Source of the DNA: Edolisoma coerulescens
Lineage: Eukaryota > Chordata > Aves > Passeriformes > Campephagidae
Assembly (NCBI GenBank): GCA_013397115.1
Contig: VWZW01000469.1
Coordinates: 142,231-206,230, forward strand
Length of the DNA: 64,000 nt
Direction: 5' to 3'
A program made the position numbers and the translations under genes. Every line of letters starts with the position of its first letter. Within the stretch, counting starts at the first letter, position 1. Under the pieces are notes generated by a model. That model had not been told where the DNA came from and did not search any database. It saw only the letters and a list, made by a program, of their open reading frames with translations. Below, one piece after another: positions 34,260 to 46,179 of this stretch.

Positions 34260-37047
34260 GAATGGAGTGTTTATAAAATATTTATGGAGTTTTCCTTTGC
34301 AGTGATGGAACAAGAACTGGTTTTACAATGTGTGGGGCTTCATTAGTGCTGTTTCACAGTCAGGTTTGCTCTGTCTCCTCTTGTCACTTCATTAAGTTGG
34401 CCCTCATGATAGATTGGACCGAATCACTAATTAATAATTACCTCTTCTGTATAAAATCAGATGCCTTGCATTGGCACTACTGGCCATGAATTTAAGATTA
34501 TGCATAAACCTGTGTGCGTTTCTCTGCTCCATATTTAAGTCATCCCGCTATTCATCCAAAACCTCATCAGAACAGATAATAAAGCACTTCATGAACAGAT
34601 GTGCCACTTATTCATCCAGTTCTATCATGATAATGACGAAAATTTAATCTGGAGTGTCTATGGAAGATGATCTGAAAGACAGATTGGTGTGAATAATGAA
34701 GGCACTCCCCGGAATGCAGAGGCTGCCATGGAGAGGGGCTCATTAACTCCCCCAGCACTGCACAGAACCAGCCCCCCCCGGCGCTGGGCCCCTCCAGGAG
34801 CCCCTCTTTCTGCAGATGTAAATGCTCCAAATTGCTTTGCCTTTAAAGAAGTATAAAAGGTAATTGCTCTTACAGCTGTGAGCAACATCTGACACTGCAA
34901 AACGCTGAAAGCACATGGAAGAGAGTTTGGAGAGTCCAGATACATCCAGGCTGAGGGGGATAACATGCAGAGCTGAATATTCAGCTAAAACATAAAAAAA
35001 TGCAGAGACAAGTGGAAATTTGTGAGGCCAGCTTGCTCTGAAGAGCCATTTGCCCTCGTTAGCCAGACACACATTTCTCTGTCTCCTCAGACAGGCCCTT
35101 ATTGATCCTTGTCAATAGAACACATCAGGAATGTGGAACAGGAGGGAGACACGTGGGAGGTGAATATTTGCAAGGCTGTTACTGGGGCTGCACAGCTCTG
35201 TAAATTCTGTTAACAGTCAAAAAGATCCTTCAGAATTCCCAAAGTGTCTTTGAAGAACAAAAAGCTGGGAGGATGGTCTGGATTGACAACTGCTATCCCT
35301 TTATTCCCAAGGCAGGAAAAGCACAAACTCTGCAGTGAAAACTCTCCAAAAATCCAAAAGCCTGCACGGAGGAGGGGGCATGGAAAGGGGCACCATCCTG
35401 ATTGCCATGGAGGGGCACTGACTGCCAGACTGCCCCTGTCCCCTCTGCGGCCGGAGCAGGGGGACGTGCCCTGAACGTCCCCAGCCAACAGAGCCAAAGT
35501 TATTCCCTCTCAAAAATGGCCCAGAGGGGAACCAGCCTCATAACAGCAAATCTTTCCTTTAACAGCTTGTCAGCAAAGAAATCCTGCTTTTCACACCAGA
35601 AATGTTGTCAGCCTCCCTCAGCATCTGTCGCAGCAGCAGCAGCAGTGCCACAAATCTGGGTTAAAGAGATGGGAAGGAAAAGGGGTTTGAGGGGTCAGCG
35701 TGGGAGCTGGGACTGTTTGGGGTCAGGGCCTTGGCCCGAGCCAGCAGAGGCACAGGAGGGGAAGGGTCCAGCCCCATCCCTGGGGGGTTGGGCTCCGTGG
35801 CTGCAGGAACTGGGATCTGCCAGGGCAGAGTTCTTCCACTCTTTGTGGCTAAATCACCCAATTTGTGGCCAAATCCCAGTTTGTGGCTTTCCTTCAGTTT
35901 TCCCGTTGCTTTTGGTGGAAGCAGGGTTTGCTTCCCTTCCCTGAGCCCTTCTGCCGTGGCAGCCCCCAAAGGCAGCAGTCAGAGCAGGGTCTCATTTGCT
36001 GGACACCCTCAGGACCTGTGCAGGTTCTGGGTGTTGGAATTCCTGCCCTGCCTCCTTCAGTGCCAGGCTGGAGGTGCTGGAAGTCACCTTTTGACAGCAG
36101 GGATCACAGAGGGGGCTCGAGGGGGCTCCAAACCCAGGAGAGAACCCAGATCCCCAAGCTGGGAACACCTGAGCTGCCTGTCCTTGCCCCAGGTGAAGAA
36201 CAGAGTCCCCAGGCAGGGGCCTCTCCCTCGGCTTTGCTGGGGATGTGAGCAGTCACCGGCAGATTTTGGTTTCCTTGGTGATCACTGACAGATCTGAAAC
36301 ACAAAAGCGAAATGAAAATAGGAATGTATCAGAATTAATTATATACAGTCATGTTAATTATACACCTTCTCTTGCAGCCTTTCGTGGAGTCGATTTTAGC
36401 ACTTTCTGCTGGATCTCTGCTTCTCAGGGACTGGCGTGAAGTGGTCAAAAGGATGAGCATTTAATCTTCCAGTGGTAGACCAGACATTTTAATACTGAAG
36501 ATTGTTTTATTCTTAGGGTGCCTTCAATAAAGGATATGCATCTTCCCAAGGACAAATAATTACTGCAACAGCCTGGAACAATTTGTCAGGAGAATGACCC
36601 TGGGAGTAGTTAAAGTTCATAAGGTACAACATGAGTCACCATTAGAAAATAACAGAACGATTTCTCTCAATGACAAGAGGTGAAAATTCAATAGCAAAGG
36701 GGTGTGAAATATTAGGACCCCAGCTAAATCAGGGATGAGTAGATGAGGAATTACAGCTGGTGCTCATTTGGGAAGCAAATGTGAGACGATGTGTTTGGAG
36801 TGCTTGAGAGAAAATTTGGTATCTTTGGTAACACAGCTATAAAGGAAGAGCCTCCAAATAGTTTTCATTTCTTACCGTAGCCATGGAACTCAAAAAGGCA
36901 ACGAATAATGAATGAGTAACCCCGGGAAGCATTTAAGGACTCCGCTTCCCAAGTGCTGGTGGCTCGGGAGCCAGCACTGGTCCAGCAGCCCCCAGGGCCA
37001 GCAGGACACGGGCAGAGCCCAGTGCTGGGAAGGAGCTGCAGGAGGGG
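34260..37047. other. Intergenic segment with AT-rich candidate conserved blocks
   Basis: Blocks at 34270-34700 and 36270-36900 are AT-rich, complex (not simple repeat) and free of CR1, the usual look of conserved non-coding DNA near developmental or neuronal genes. A short CAG run is at 35631-35646. No exon is recognised. Confidence 0.4.
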
Positions 37048-37263
37048 ATGGCAGTGCCCAGTGTTCCAGGGATGGCAGTGCCCAGGATTCCAGGGATGGC
37101 AGTGCCCAGGGTTCCAGGGATGGCAGTGCCCAGGACTCTGGGGATGGCAGTGCCCAGTGTTCTGGGGATGGCAGTGCCCAGGATTCCGGGGATGGCAGTG
37201 CCCAGGATTTCGGGGATGGCAGTGCCCAGGGTTCCAGGGATGGCAGTGCCCAGGATTTCGGGG
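37048..37263 (+). repeat. 24-bp minisatellite, 9 copies
   Basis: The unit is atggcagtgcccaggattcc plus ggGg-type variation (24 bases), nine times without indels (216 bases). In one frame it reads MAVPRIPG-like octads. The copies vary at two to four positions, so it is older than the 11.7 kb array. Confidence 0.95.
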
Positions 37264-37629
37264 GGCTGTGCTCCCACCTGGGTGTGCTCCGTGCTGCCCA
37301 ACACCTGCAGAGCTCCTGGGGGCTCAGGACACCCCGGCCCGGGCTGTGACCCCCCTGTGCCTGCAGGGGCAGGGTTCCAGGGAGGCCGGTGACCCCGGTG
37401 GGTTTATCCAGCCCTGGGGCAGGAGCAGGGCTGTGCTGTGGCACAGCTCGCTCCTTGCCCGTCCTGCCCCGTTCCCAGTGGCTCATCCCTGTGCCAGGAG
37501 AGCCCCAGCCCTGGCAGGAGCCCCGGGCAGCTCGGCCCTGCTCCCCAGAGCTGCCCAGCTGAGCTGGCAGGGCAGGGCAGGGCCGGAGGCAGCACTGCCA
37601 CTGCTGCAGCGAGGGCTCTGATGGATCGC

Positions 37630-37950
37630 ACACAATCGGAATTATTATAGGAGAGTGTATTTCATCCAGACAGGGAACTTTAAGCAGGACACAACAGACA
37701 TTTTTCTTACAATATTAACAATTTACCATCTGAACTTTATCTTCTCCTTGGATAATAACCACCAGCCACTGGGTAAAGGAACAATTGATTTAAGATCTCA
37801 ATCAAAGGAAAGCATTCCTCTTATCTGGATAGCCAAGCAATGGAGCAACAGTCAGCTGGGGTTAGTGTACATTTGTCAGTCCATTAAAAGCACAGGCTCC
37901 AGATCTATAGATGGGCTGTAAGACATTTGTGGAAATGACTCTTGCAAAAA
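37630..37950. other. Candidate conserved non-coding block
   Basis: About 300 bases of complex AT-rich sequence (ttcttacaatattaacaatt, ggataataaccaccagccac, gatttaagatctcaatcaaa) between the 24-bp minisatellite region and a CR1. It has no coding frame over 90 codons and no repeat. Judged by texture only. Confidence 0.4.
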
Positions 37951-38146
37951 TCTTTAGTGGTTAAGTGCCTGCCATCTAAGCCTTCCCTTGATTTCCACAA
38001 CGTTTACTCTAAAAGACAAGGGGAAAAAAATTATACTCCCTGTACTCAGACTTTCTTCCCTTTCTCCACATGCTTTTCCTTGGTGATTGAATTACTCCAT
38101 GCTGCTCTGCCAAGGAGCAGAGTGGTGCACAGGGGACTCCCCCCAT

Positions 38147-38285
38147 GATCCCAGAATCACTGAGGTTGGAAAAGACCCCCAGGACCACGGAGTCCCAGCT
38201 GTGCCCGATGCCCACCTTGTCCCCAGCCCAGAGCCCTGAGTGCCACCTCCAGGAATTCCTTGGACACCTCCAGGGCTGGGCACTG
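38147..38285 (-). mobile_element. CR1 3' end fragment (type A), antisense
   Basis: gatcccagaatcactgaggt, tggaaaagacccccaggacc, ccaccttgtccccagcccag and agtgccacctccaggaattc are the reverse complement of the type A tail seen at 2003 and 57352. Confidence 0.88.
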
Positions 38286-38520
38286 ATGCTCTTCCACCAC
38301 TCAGAGTTATTACAGCTCCAGGCCAGCAGCTCTAAGAGCAAACCTTGCTCCAGCTGTTCCAGCAAGGCCACCCCTGGGCCACAGGGAATGCAGATGTGCC
38401 AGCAGCCCATGGTCCCCAGAGCAGCCCACCCTGGGGTCCCAGCAGCCCAGGGACCTGCTGCAGGCTGTGTTTGTTTTTACCAGGCCTGGGGCTGCACCAC
38501 CGCAGTCCCCACGGCTGCTG

Positions 38521-38684
38521 CCTGGAAAGGAGCTGGGCTGCCTGGAAAGGAGCTGGGCTGCCTGGAGAGGAGCTGGGCTGCTCTGGAAAGGAGCTGGGCT
38601 GCTCTGGAAAGGAGCTGGGCTGCTCTGGAAAGGAGCTGGGCTGCCTGGAGAGGAGCTGGGCTGCCTGGAGAGGAGCTGGGCTGC
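38521..38684 (+). repeat. 20/21-bp minisatellite, 8 copies
   Basis: Eight copies of ggagctgggctg spaced 20 or 21 bases apart, with spacers cctggaaa, cctggaga or ctctggaaa. The one-base unit difference shifts reading frame, so no extended repeat protein results. Confidence 0.95.
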
Positions 38685-38699
38685 TCTCTCCGTGCCGGG

Positions 38700-41600
38700 G
38701 CAGCCTGCCGGGCTCGCTGTGCTCCCCAGAGCCCGCTGCTGCCGTCCCTGCTGCGGGCGGGCAGCAAGGGAGAGCGGCCAGGCCAGGGCTGTCCTGGGGG
38801 TCCCCCACAACCCCTCTCCTCCCCGGGCTGGGGTCTCACGGAGGGGATATCTCCCGACTGCTGCTGCCAGGGGCAGCTGGGGTGAAAGGAGAAGTGCACT
38901 TGCACCCAAAGAACATTCTGGAATATCTGATCTGAGCTGCTGAAGCACCAGGAGGACAAGGATGGGGCAAAAGCCTGGAAGAGAAAACCGTGTCCAAAGC
39001 CCCTATTCCCTTCAGCATAATCTTCCCCGAGGACAAGCAAATGCCTCTCCAAGGCTCAAAATCCAGTATGGCCCTGACCCCACAGTCACAGCAGACACCC
39101 CAAGAGCAGGTGTGGGACCCCCAGCTGCCCATCCTCCTCGAGTTCCCCGCAGCTCAGAGCAATAAAAAATATTGAATCAAGATGGATTTGAAATTTTTTT
39201 ACTCCAGCAATCTCCAGCAGGATGATTTCCCTCTGGCTCTCAATATCCCTGCATCCATGTGATGATTCCTGACGTGCAAAGAACTAAAAAAAGTCACATA
39301 AAAAAATACCCGAGCTCCGTGGAGTCTAAATTCCCAATGAACTGTGCATTATCAACCAGGCCAAACAATTAACTGAATCATTAAATCTGAAATTATTCCA
39401 GAACCAAAGGGACCTTGGTCCAATGTAGGAGAGTCAAGGCAGGGTTTAGTGCCAGTTTAGCTCAATTCCTGCCTTTATTCACTTGCACTCCCTTCTCTTG
39501 ACTTCCCATGAAGAATTCTCCCTTTGCCCAAAGGGTGCCTTTCCTGATCTCCCCATCAGCACCAGCTCCTCCCGACTCCTGCTTCGAGTGAAGCCTTTAA
39601 GCACAAGGCTGCTGTGGGAAGCCTCACTCTTCAAGATGAACAGATTTTTCCTGTTTTCATAAAAAACATTCTGCCCAGCTCTTCCGAGTATCCTTGGCTG
39701 CTGTAATTCCTACACCTGATCGTTTTGGTGCCTGAGCAATCATTTGCAAACCACTGTTCTGCAGGCTCTGTTCTTGTCCCTCCGTTTGCTGGTGCCCGGC
39801 TGGGCAGAAGGCAGCGTGGCAAGGGGCAAACCACAGCCACGCCTGTGTGGCACTCCAGCCCTACTGCCACAAAACCACAGACCAGGAAAGGTCTGAGAAT
39901 ATGCCCAAGGTAAGCCACTGTCACACACCTGTGCTGCTCCTCGGGCCTCCCAGTGGATGCTCCTTCGCATTCCTGTCCGTCCGTCCCACGCTCTGCCTGT
40001 TCTGCTGCTGACCCTGCCGTGGAAACCCGGCCACGTTCCCGTTCCACGCTGTCCCCGGTGCTCCAGGAGGGCGGCAGCTCCCGTCAGACCCCGTGTCCTG
40101 CAGCTCATCCCTCTGCTCACGGCGGCTCGGGGTGGGGGCTTTGTCCCTGTGCCCTCCAGAGCTCAGGTGAGGCTTCACAGCAGCTCCCTTGGCTGCCGAG
40201 CCTGCCAAGAGGGAAAAACAATAAAATACCTGGATCCTTGGCATTTCAGGGGAGAAGGGTCACCGAGTTAAGGCTCATCTGGCCTTACTGTTTCCTGCTA
40301 AATGAGCTCTGGGGTTACTGCAGCCCATGCCTGCAGTCATCCATCATTCCTCACGGAATTTGGTGTGAATTGATGTGCAAAGCCGTGGCAATGTCCCCTT
40401 TCACTGTCCTGCTGTCCTTGTGCCCGCCCAGCCCACCTGTGATGTGACCTGTGGAATAACCTGTGACTTATCCTGTGAAATGACCCATGGAATAACCTGT
40501 GACATCACCTGTGACACAGCCTGTGACACAACCGGTGACAAGACCTGTGACATGACCTGTGACACGACCTGTGGAGGGACAGCAGGAGCTGTGGCCGTGC
40601 CGGGGCTCAGGCTGTCAGGGAGGGTTTTGTCCCTGGCCCTTTTGGGTCAGAAGACCTCCCCAGGGAAGTCACTCCTGGAAAACCCTGGAATGGCACAAAT
40701 ACCCCGGGACAACGCTGCTTCCTCCCTCCTGGCACCGGCAGGGCTGAGTCCCACAGACCTCACAGCAAGGCCGTGCAGAACGCAAGGGGCCTTCTGAGCT
40801 CCAGTGCTTATTATAATTATTATTAAGAGTTAATATAATGATATTATGATTCTATTGTTTATTATCATTAAGCTTGTTTGAGCAGAGTTTCCTTTTCGGA
40901 GAGCAGCACTCCCTGGCCAAACCTGGGAAGAAAAGGGCCATTGATGTATCTCTTCAGGCATTTAGAGATACAAAAAGCAAGTTACGAATAGGATGAGGTT
41001 CCACTGGTGGGGTGCTGTGGGCCAGGAGCACGGGAGGGTGCAGGGCACCCCTGAGCCGGTCCCAGGCAGGGCTCCACAGGCAGCGTTGCAGGAGCATCAC
41101 GGCGTGGGCTGGGGAGGATTTATGAATGTTAATGCAGCACCTGGTTCAATTCCTCTCGAGCAGCAGAGCTGCCGAGCCCGGTGCGTGGTGACAGCGCAAG
41201 CGGCTCGTGACAATCTCCCCTGTTTGCTTTCCTGCTCTTCCGTGGGATTGCACGGGCTTCTCCTTTAATTGGCTCTCTGGGGTAAAAGCACAGCTCGTTA
41301 CCCGCGGGCTGAGGGAGGCAGAGCTGCCTTGTTGGATGTGTGTGCACCCCATCCCCATCCTCCGAAGGGAGAGAGGGGCTGGGGGCAGCAGGGCTGAGGA
41401 GGGGGATCCCGGGAAGGGGTGCAGGCACTCCTGCACCTGCAGCTGCCTTTGCCTGCCTGAACTCTGCAGAACTGGCAGCACAGCTCCGTGCAGAGAGGAC
41501 CCTCCCACGCAGGGGGGAGTGCAGCAGATATTGCATTTTCTCAGCATCAACGCAGAAATTCCTGCTCCCCCACACCCCCGGAGCTCTGCTGGGGTGGGGT

Positions 41601-42096
41601 CGGGGCCTGCAGGGGGATGGGCCTGGCTCACAGCCCTTCCCAAATGCTGCTCTCCGGAACAGAGGAGTCGGGGTCCGGGTTCTGCTGGATGCCCAGGCAG
41701 TTCTCAGCCCAGCCCTGCCCACCAGAGCCCCAGTGCTGGCAGGTGGGTGAGCTCCTTCCCTCCCGNTGGGCCAGGCACCACCTCCCCACACAGCCCTGCA
41801 CACCAGGCTCGGCTGCCCATAAATACTGATGGCACAGCTCGGCAGTTTAAAATACAAGGGGAAGAAAGAGAATGGCCACAAAACATTTACTGTCAAATAA
41901 GCTCAAAGAGCTTTTATAACTGTTACTCACGTCATGAGATACTGCTGAGACACGGTGATAAACACGTCCAGCCATAAAAATGTTTTGTATTTGCTTTTTA
42001 AGTCACCTCCAAGTATTTCAGTGCAGAAAACTTTTTGATAAGATCATTGCCCCGAGCTGTGGGAGCACCTGCACCTCCCGAGCACCACCCAGGGCT
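38700..42096. other. Intergenic segment, no gene seen
   Basis: GC-rich near the minisatellites, AT-rich at 39170-39460 and 40800-40880. An N is at 41766. An ATTAT-type run (attataattattattaaga) is at 40809. Confidence 0.45.
40437..40573 (+). repeat. 12-bp minisatellite (ACCTGTGACATG type)
   Basis: About 11 imperfect dodecamers such as acctgtgacatg and acctgtgacacg, covering 137 bases. It reads TCDMTCDTTC-like in one frame. The flanks are single-copy. Confidence 0.93.
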
Positions 42097-42179
42097 CTCG
42101 CAGATGGAGAGCACTCTTGTGGGATGGTTGAACTCCATGATCTCTGAGGTCTTTTCCAACCTTAATGAGTTTGTGATAA
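42097..42179 (+). mobile_element. Short CR1 3' tail
   Basis: gatggttgaactccatgatc, tctgaggtcttttccaacct and taatgagtttgtgat match the last 60-80 bases of a CR1 element. The 5' part is not recognisable. Confidence 0.7.
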
Positions 42180-45156
42180 GAGCAGGGTCACAGGAAGAGC
42201 CTTGCCAAGGTCACCAGGACAGGCTGACAGGATGGAAACATTCCCTGAGTTCGGAGGAAACCCAAACTTGCTGGACCCAGCTGCTGAGTGACAGCCTGAC
42301 ATTCCATAGAATCCCTGCTCATCCTCCTTCCCCTCTCTCCATCCCTCTTTTTCAGCAGGGGCCACACGGACCAGGACAACTTAATGTGGTGGGTTTGCTA
42401 TTTCAGGGCTTCAATCTGTTACAGGGACACCTTGGGACCAGCATCCAGATGTTCTCACTCTCATCCTTCCCTTTTTGTTTCTGTCTCCCCGTCTCAGCCA
42501 GACGGACCTCGGCTCCTCATCCCTTCAAGCTGTGGGCAGTGAGCCAAAGGGGAGCTTCTTTTTTTCTTCCATCAGCAATTTTCTACAGTAAATAAGAAAA
42601 GAAAATGGAAAACCTTGTAGGAAGTCCCAGGCTGCTGAGGCTGTTTAAATGGGTTCAGAGCTCAGGCATGAGGCAGATTAATCACAAACCAGACACATTG
42701 AGCCAGCACAGGAGATGACATTTGAGGGCTCGTGTAGGGAAGAAGGATTAACTGAGGGACGGGACTGGGAACAGAGGAAACCTGAGCACGAAGCACCAGG
42801 TCCAGGAGGGTCGGGGTGTGACAGCACTGAGGCTGTTCAACGGAATTAAGCACAGCCTTGAGAAGCATCTCCTTTGCATGAGCACTGTGATCTCGTTCTA
42901 ATGCGCCTGCAAGAAATTGCGATGGTCAATTGGATCATTTCCATATCCTGCCCCAAGTGTGGGACTTGCGGAAAGCGCTGCTGCTGCCTGACCAGCGCAG
43001 GGGGTGTCAGCAGGGTGAGGCAGGGCGGGGTGATGAGCAGGAGGTGTTAGAGAGAGGAACAAACCAGGTAACAGCGCCTGAGCCCCGGAACGGACCCCGT
43101 TCCTCGGGTTAACCCTTTGCAAAGGCGCTGCATGGAGAGGGCCCCTCGTCTGACAGCAGCAGGCTCCGGGAACTGCCCCGGGAACGGGCTGCAGATCTGG
43201 AACGGGCTGTGTCCCCGGGAACGGGCTGTGTCCCCGGGAACGGGCTGTGTCCCTCTGTGTCCCCGGGAATGGGCTGTGTCCCCGGGAATGGGCTGTGTCC
43301 CCGGGAACGGGCTGGATCCCCGGGAACGGGCTGGATCCCTGGGAACGGGCTGTGTCCCCGGGAACTGCAGGGAACTGCTCTGGAACGGGCTGCTGCTCTG
43401 GAACGGGCTGCCGCCGGCAGCGAGCAGCCTTGCCGAGGATAACGAGGCCTTTTCATGCGGCATTAACGCCCCGGAATGGTCCATCTCTGCTCAATGGCCC
43501 TTTTCCCTGAAAACACAGCAGGTCCATCGCGGTGCTCTCCGCACAGGGAGAGCTGTGCGGCACCAGCAGCCTCTGGAACGAGCCCCGGGCCCCTCCGCTG
43601 CCCCTCGGTGCCGGCCGGGGCTGCAGGGAGAGCCGAGAAGTGCAGGGAAGCCTCGCTGCCCGGGGATGCTGCAGCGCCGTGCCCGGAGCCGGCTCCTCCC
43701 TAAGGCTTCCCTCGCTGCTGATTGCCAGCGATGTGGCCCCTGCAGAGCTTCAGCCCCGAGTGTTTGTTCTCCTGGGGCCGGGAGCCGTCACCCCGAGTGC
43801 CCGACAGCTGCTTCCCACACGTTCTGTTCCTACGTGGATTTATTACCCGTGAAAAAGCAAAAGGAGGGGGTTGCTCTCCCCTAAAACCAGGCAGGTTCCC
43901 AAGCTCTGTCACGGCAGTGAGTGTTCCCTGTTGGGATGGAGACGAGCTGCCAGTGGGATTTTATCTGGTGCTGGAAATCTGGAGTGGCCCTAAACAGCCA
44001 CGGAACGGGGGAGCCTCGGGCACGAGGTCCTGCTGCCTTCCAGGGAGACACCACGGTGCCCTGGAAGGATCCAGGAAGAGCCAGGAAGGATCCGCTTCTC
44101 AGAGACAAATACCTGGAATTCTGAACCCAAAAGGGGTGGTTTCCACTTGTGTGTCTTCCCAAAACCCTTCCAACCAATCCGTGCCTCTCTCGGTCTCTCA
44201 GCATCCCTAACTGCTTCTGCCATTGATTTACTGCTCAATTCCTGAGTGCTTTGAAGAGTTTTTTCCCCAGCCTAAACATTGCTTATTTGAAGTAGAAATT
44301 GAATCTGATGGGAAAGCTTCTTTTAATTTGCAAAACCAGAGAAGGTTAAAAGGGACAGAGAAAAAACAACCTCAAAAACAACCTCCTCAAACCTCTGACT
44401 GGCAGCTTTGGATGGAGCAATGGTACAAGAGCAGCTCCTGAGCCGATTTAAAGAAAAGAGAACAGACCCAGAGTCCCCAGCCCCACGGACACCTGAGAGG
44501 GGACTCCCAAAGCCCCCAGTGCAGGGCATCGGGGGCTGGCTCAGGGGGTCCCAGGGCAGGTGCTGACCATGAGGGAGCCCTTGTGGCTGCTCCGTGTTTG
44601 TGAGGAGCTTCCATTTGCTCCTGGTGAAGAAACACCTGCCAGTGCCCACACAAACACTGCTCCCTGCCCCCTCACCAGCAGCTCCAAAGCAGAGACTCAC
44701 TTCAGAGAGTAAGGAAAGATGATGCTTGTAAAGATTGCTACTTGCAGAATAATTCTAATTATTCTAATGGGATTATTATCTATTAGTGCTGTCTATTAAA
44801 TTATCTATTAATAACAGATGATTCTAATAGGAGAACAGAAAGAAAAGGATAACATATAAAATTCAGCTTTTCTCCAGCTCCTGCCCAGGGCTCTGCAGGC
44901 ACCAGCCAAGAGTTCCCTGCACTGGCAGAGGGAAGTGGAAAAGCTTTCTAGCACTGGCTATTTTATCACAGCTTTTCACCTGTTAGGCCAAGCTCAAGGC
45001 AGGGATCTGACCTTCACAGCGTTTGAACGTTAAAGCAAGACACATTTCCAGTCAAATAATGTGCAAATCCCCACAGCTCGGGAAAGCACAAGGCAGGAGG
45101 CACGGGGAGAGTCTGTGCATGGGGAGGGACGAGCCAGCTCTGGGCAGGACTGGGAG
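42180..45156. other. Intergenic segment, no gene seen
   Basis: Single-copy apart from the 20-bp minisatellite. CpG-rich at 43420-43830. AT-rich at 44700-44880 with tandem ATTCTAATT and TCTATTA words. Confidence 0.45.
43165..43413 (+). repeat. 20-bp minisatellite (GGGAACGGGCTGTGTCCCC)
   Basis: About 12 copies of a GGGAACGGGCTG core followed by tgtcccc, gatcccc or tgctct. The copies vary and include shorter and longer units. The array retains many CpGs and CCCGGG palindromes. Confidence 0.93.
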
Positions 45157-45330
45157 GGAGCTGCTCCCACACCATCCCTGCCCTGAGAGCTGCTCCCACA
45201 CCATCCCTGCCCCGGGAGCTGCTCCCACACCAAACCTGCCCCGAGAGCTGCTCCCACACCAAACCTGCCCCGGGAGCTGCTCCCACACCAAACCTGCCCT
45301 GAGAGCTGCTCCCACACCATCCCTGCCCCG
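45157..45330 (+). repeat. 29-bp minisatellite, 6 copies, abutting a gap
   Basis: Exactly six 29-base units (gagctgctcccacaccatcc, then ctgccccgg or variant; atcc alternates with aaac). The array runs directly into the 33-N gap, so the true copy number is unknown. Confidence 0.95.
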
Positions 45331-45363
45331 NNNNNNNNNNNNNNNNNNNNNNNNNNNNNNNNN
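45331..45363. other. Assembly gap (33 N)
   Basis: 33 undetermined bases at the right edge of the 29-bp minisatellite. The right flank (atatcctgtccctccccccc) is not repeat unit, so the gap probably hides more copies or the array boundary. Confidence 1.
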
Positions 45364-46179
45364 ATATCCTGTCCCTCCCCCCCCATGACAGCAGCTCCGT
45401 GTCAGCTGTCACCACCTCAGCGGGCTGGAACTGGGTTAGATTAAATCTGGTGGACCAGATTTTGGTCACCTTACAAACAACAACAACCCCCCCTTTCCCT
45501 CACAGCCCTCCCACACACACATCTGCCATGCTGAAACTGGAAAATTAAATCACTTTTCCACTCGGCTGGCAGGAGCCAGCCCATAACTCATGAGAACAAG
45601 CGTGGTTTAAACAAATTAACCCCTTCAGCAGAGTAGCTGAGGGCAGAGGGAGGGGGCTGGGGGCTTGCTCAGCCCGGTCTGTCCTGCACTGGGGACAGCA
45701 GAGGGGAGGGAGGGCTGGGCTGGCACAACGGGAGACACAGCAAAGCAGAGCAGAGCAGGCACCTGCGTGAGGACAAGGTGACAGAGAGACCTCCCCGGCT
45801 GGGCCGAGGGTGCTCCGGGAGGTGCTGGGTCAGAGCCGGGAGGGGACAGGCAGAGCCTTCCACTCAGAGAGAAAAAAAGCTTAAGCTCCCCGTTTGTGGG
45901 ATCCTTAGCGGCAAAGAGATTAAAGGTCTTCCAGGGAACTGCAAACATTAATTATTCCCCATGCTCAAGTGCTGCTCCCTCTGCCATTCCGGAATCTCAG
46001 CTCTCACTCAGACAGGCCGACACCGCCTGGGATCCAGCCCGGGTGCCGGGGAGGCCCAGGGACCGTGGCTCTCACTCAGCTCAGGTGTCCTGTTCCGTGC
46101 AAGAGGGGCCCTTTTTCCTTCTGGGGGAGCTCCTCCGGGCAGCCCCCGTCACTGCAGGTTAACCTGGCACCGAGGTGCA
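45364..46179. other. Intergenic segment, no gene seen
   Basis: Single-copy sequence with short C-runs and an AT-rich stretch at 45540-45640. No repeat family or exon. Confidence 0.45.

Noticed and set aside
36890..37633. Repeat proteins of 145-247 codons over 36.9-37.6 kb
   Set aside because: They are frames through the 24-bp minisatellite and GC-rich flanks, with no domain or splice signal.
38145..39052. Overlapping frames of 158-246 codons at 38.1-39.0 kb
   Set aside because: They translate a CR1 tail and the 20/21-bp minisatellite.
41129..41977. Frames of 255-256 codons on both strands
   Set aside because: GC-rich chance frames that cross an N, with no domain or splice context.
43047..43884. 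255-codon frame over 43.1-43.9 kb
   Set aside because: It runs through the GGGAACGGGCTG minisatellite and CpG-rich DNA. No protein family is recognisable.
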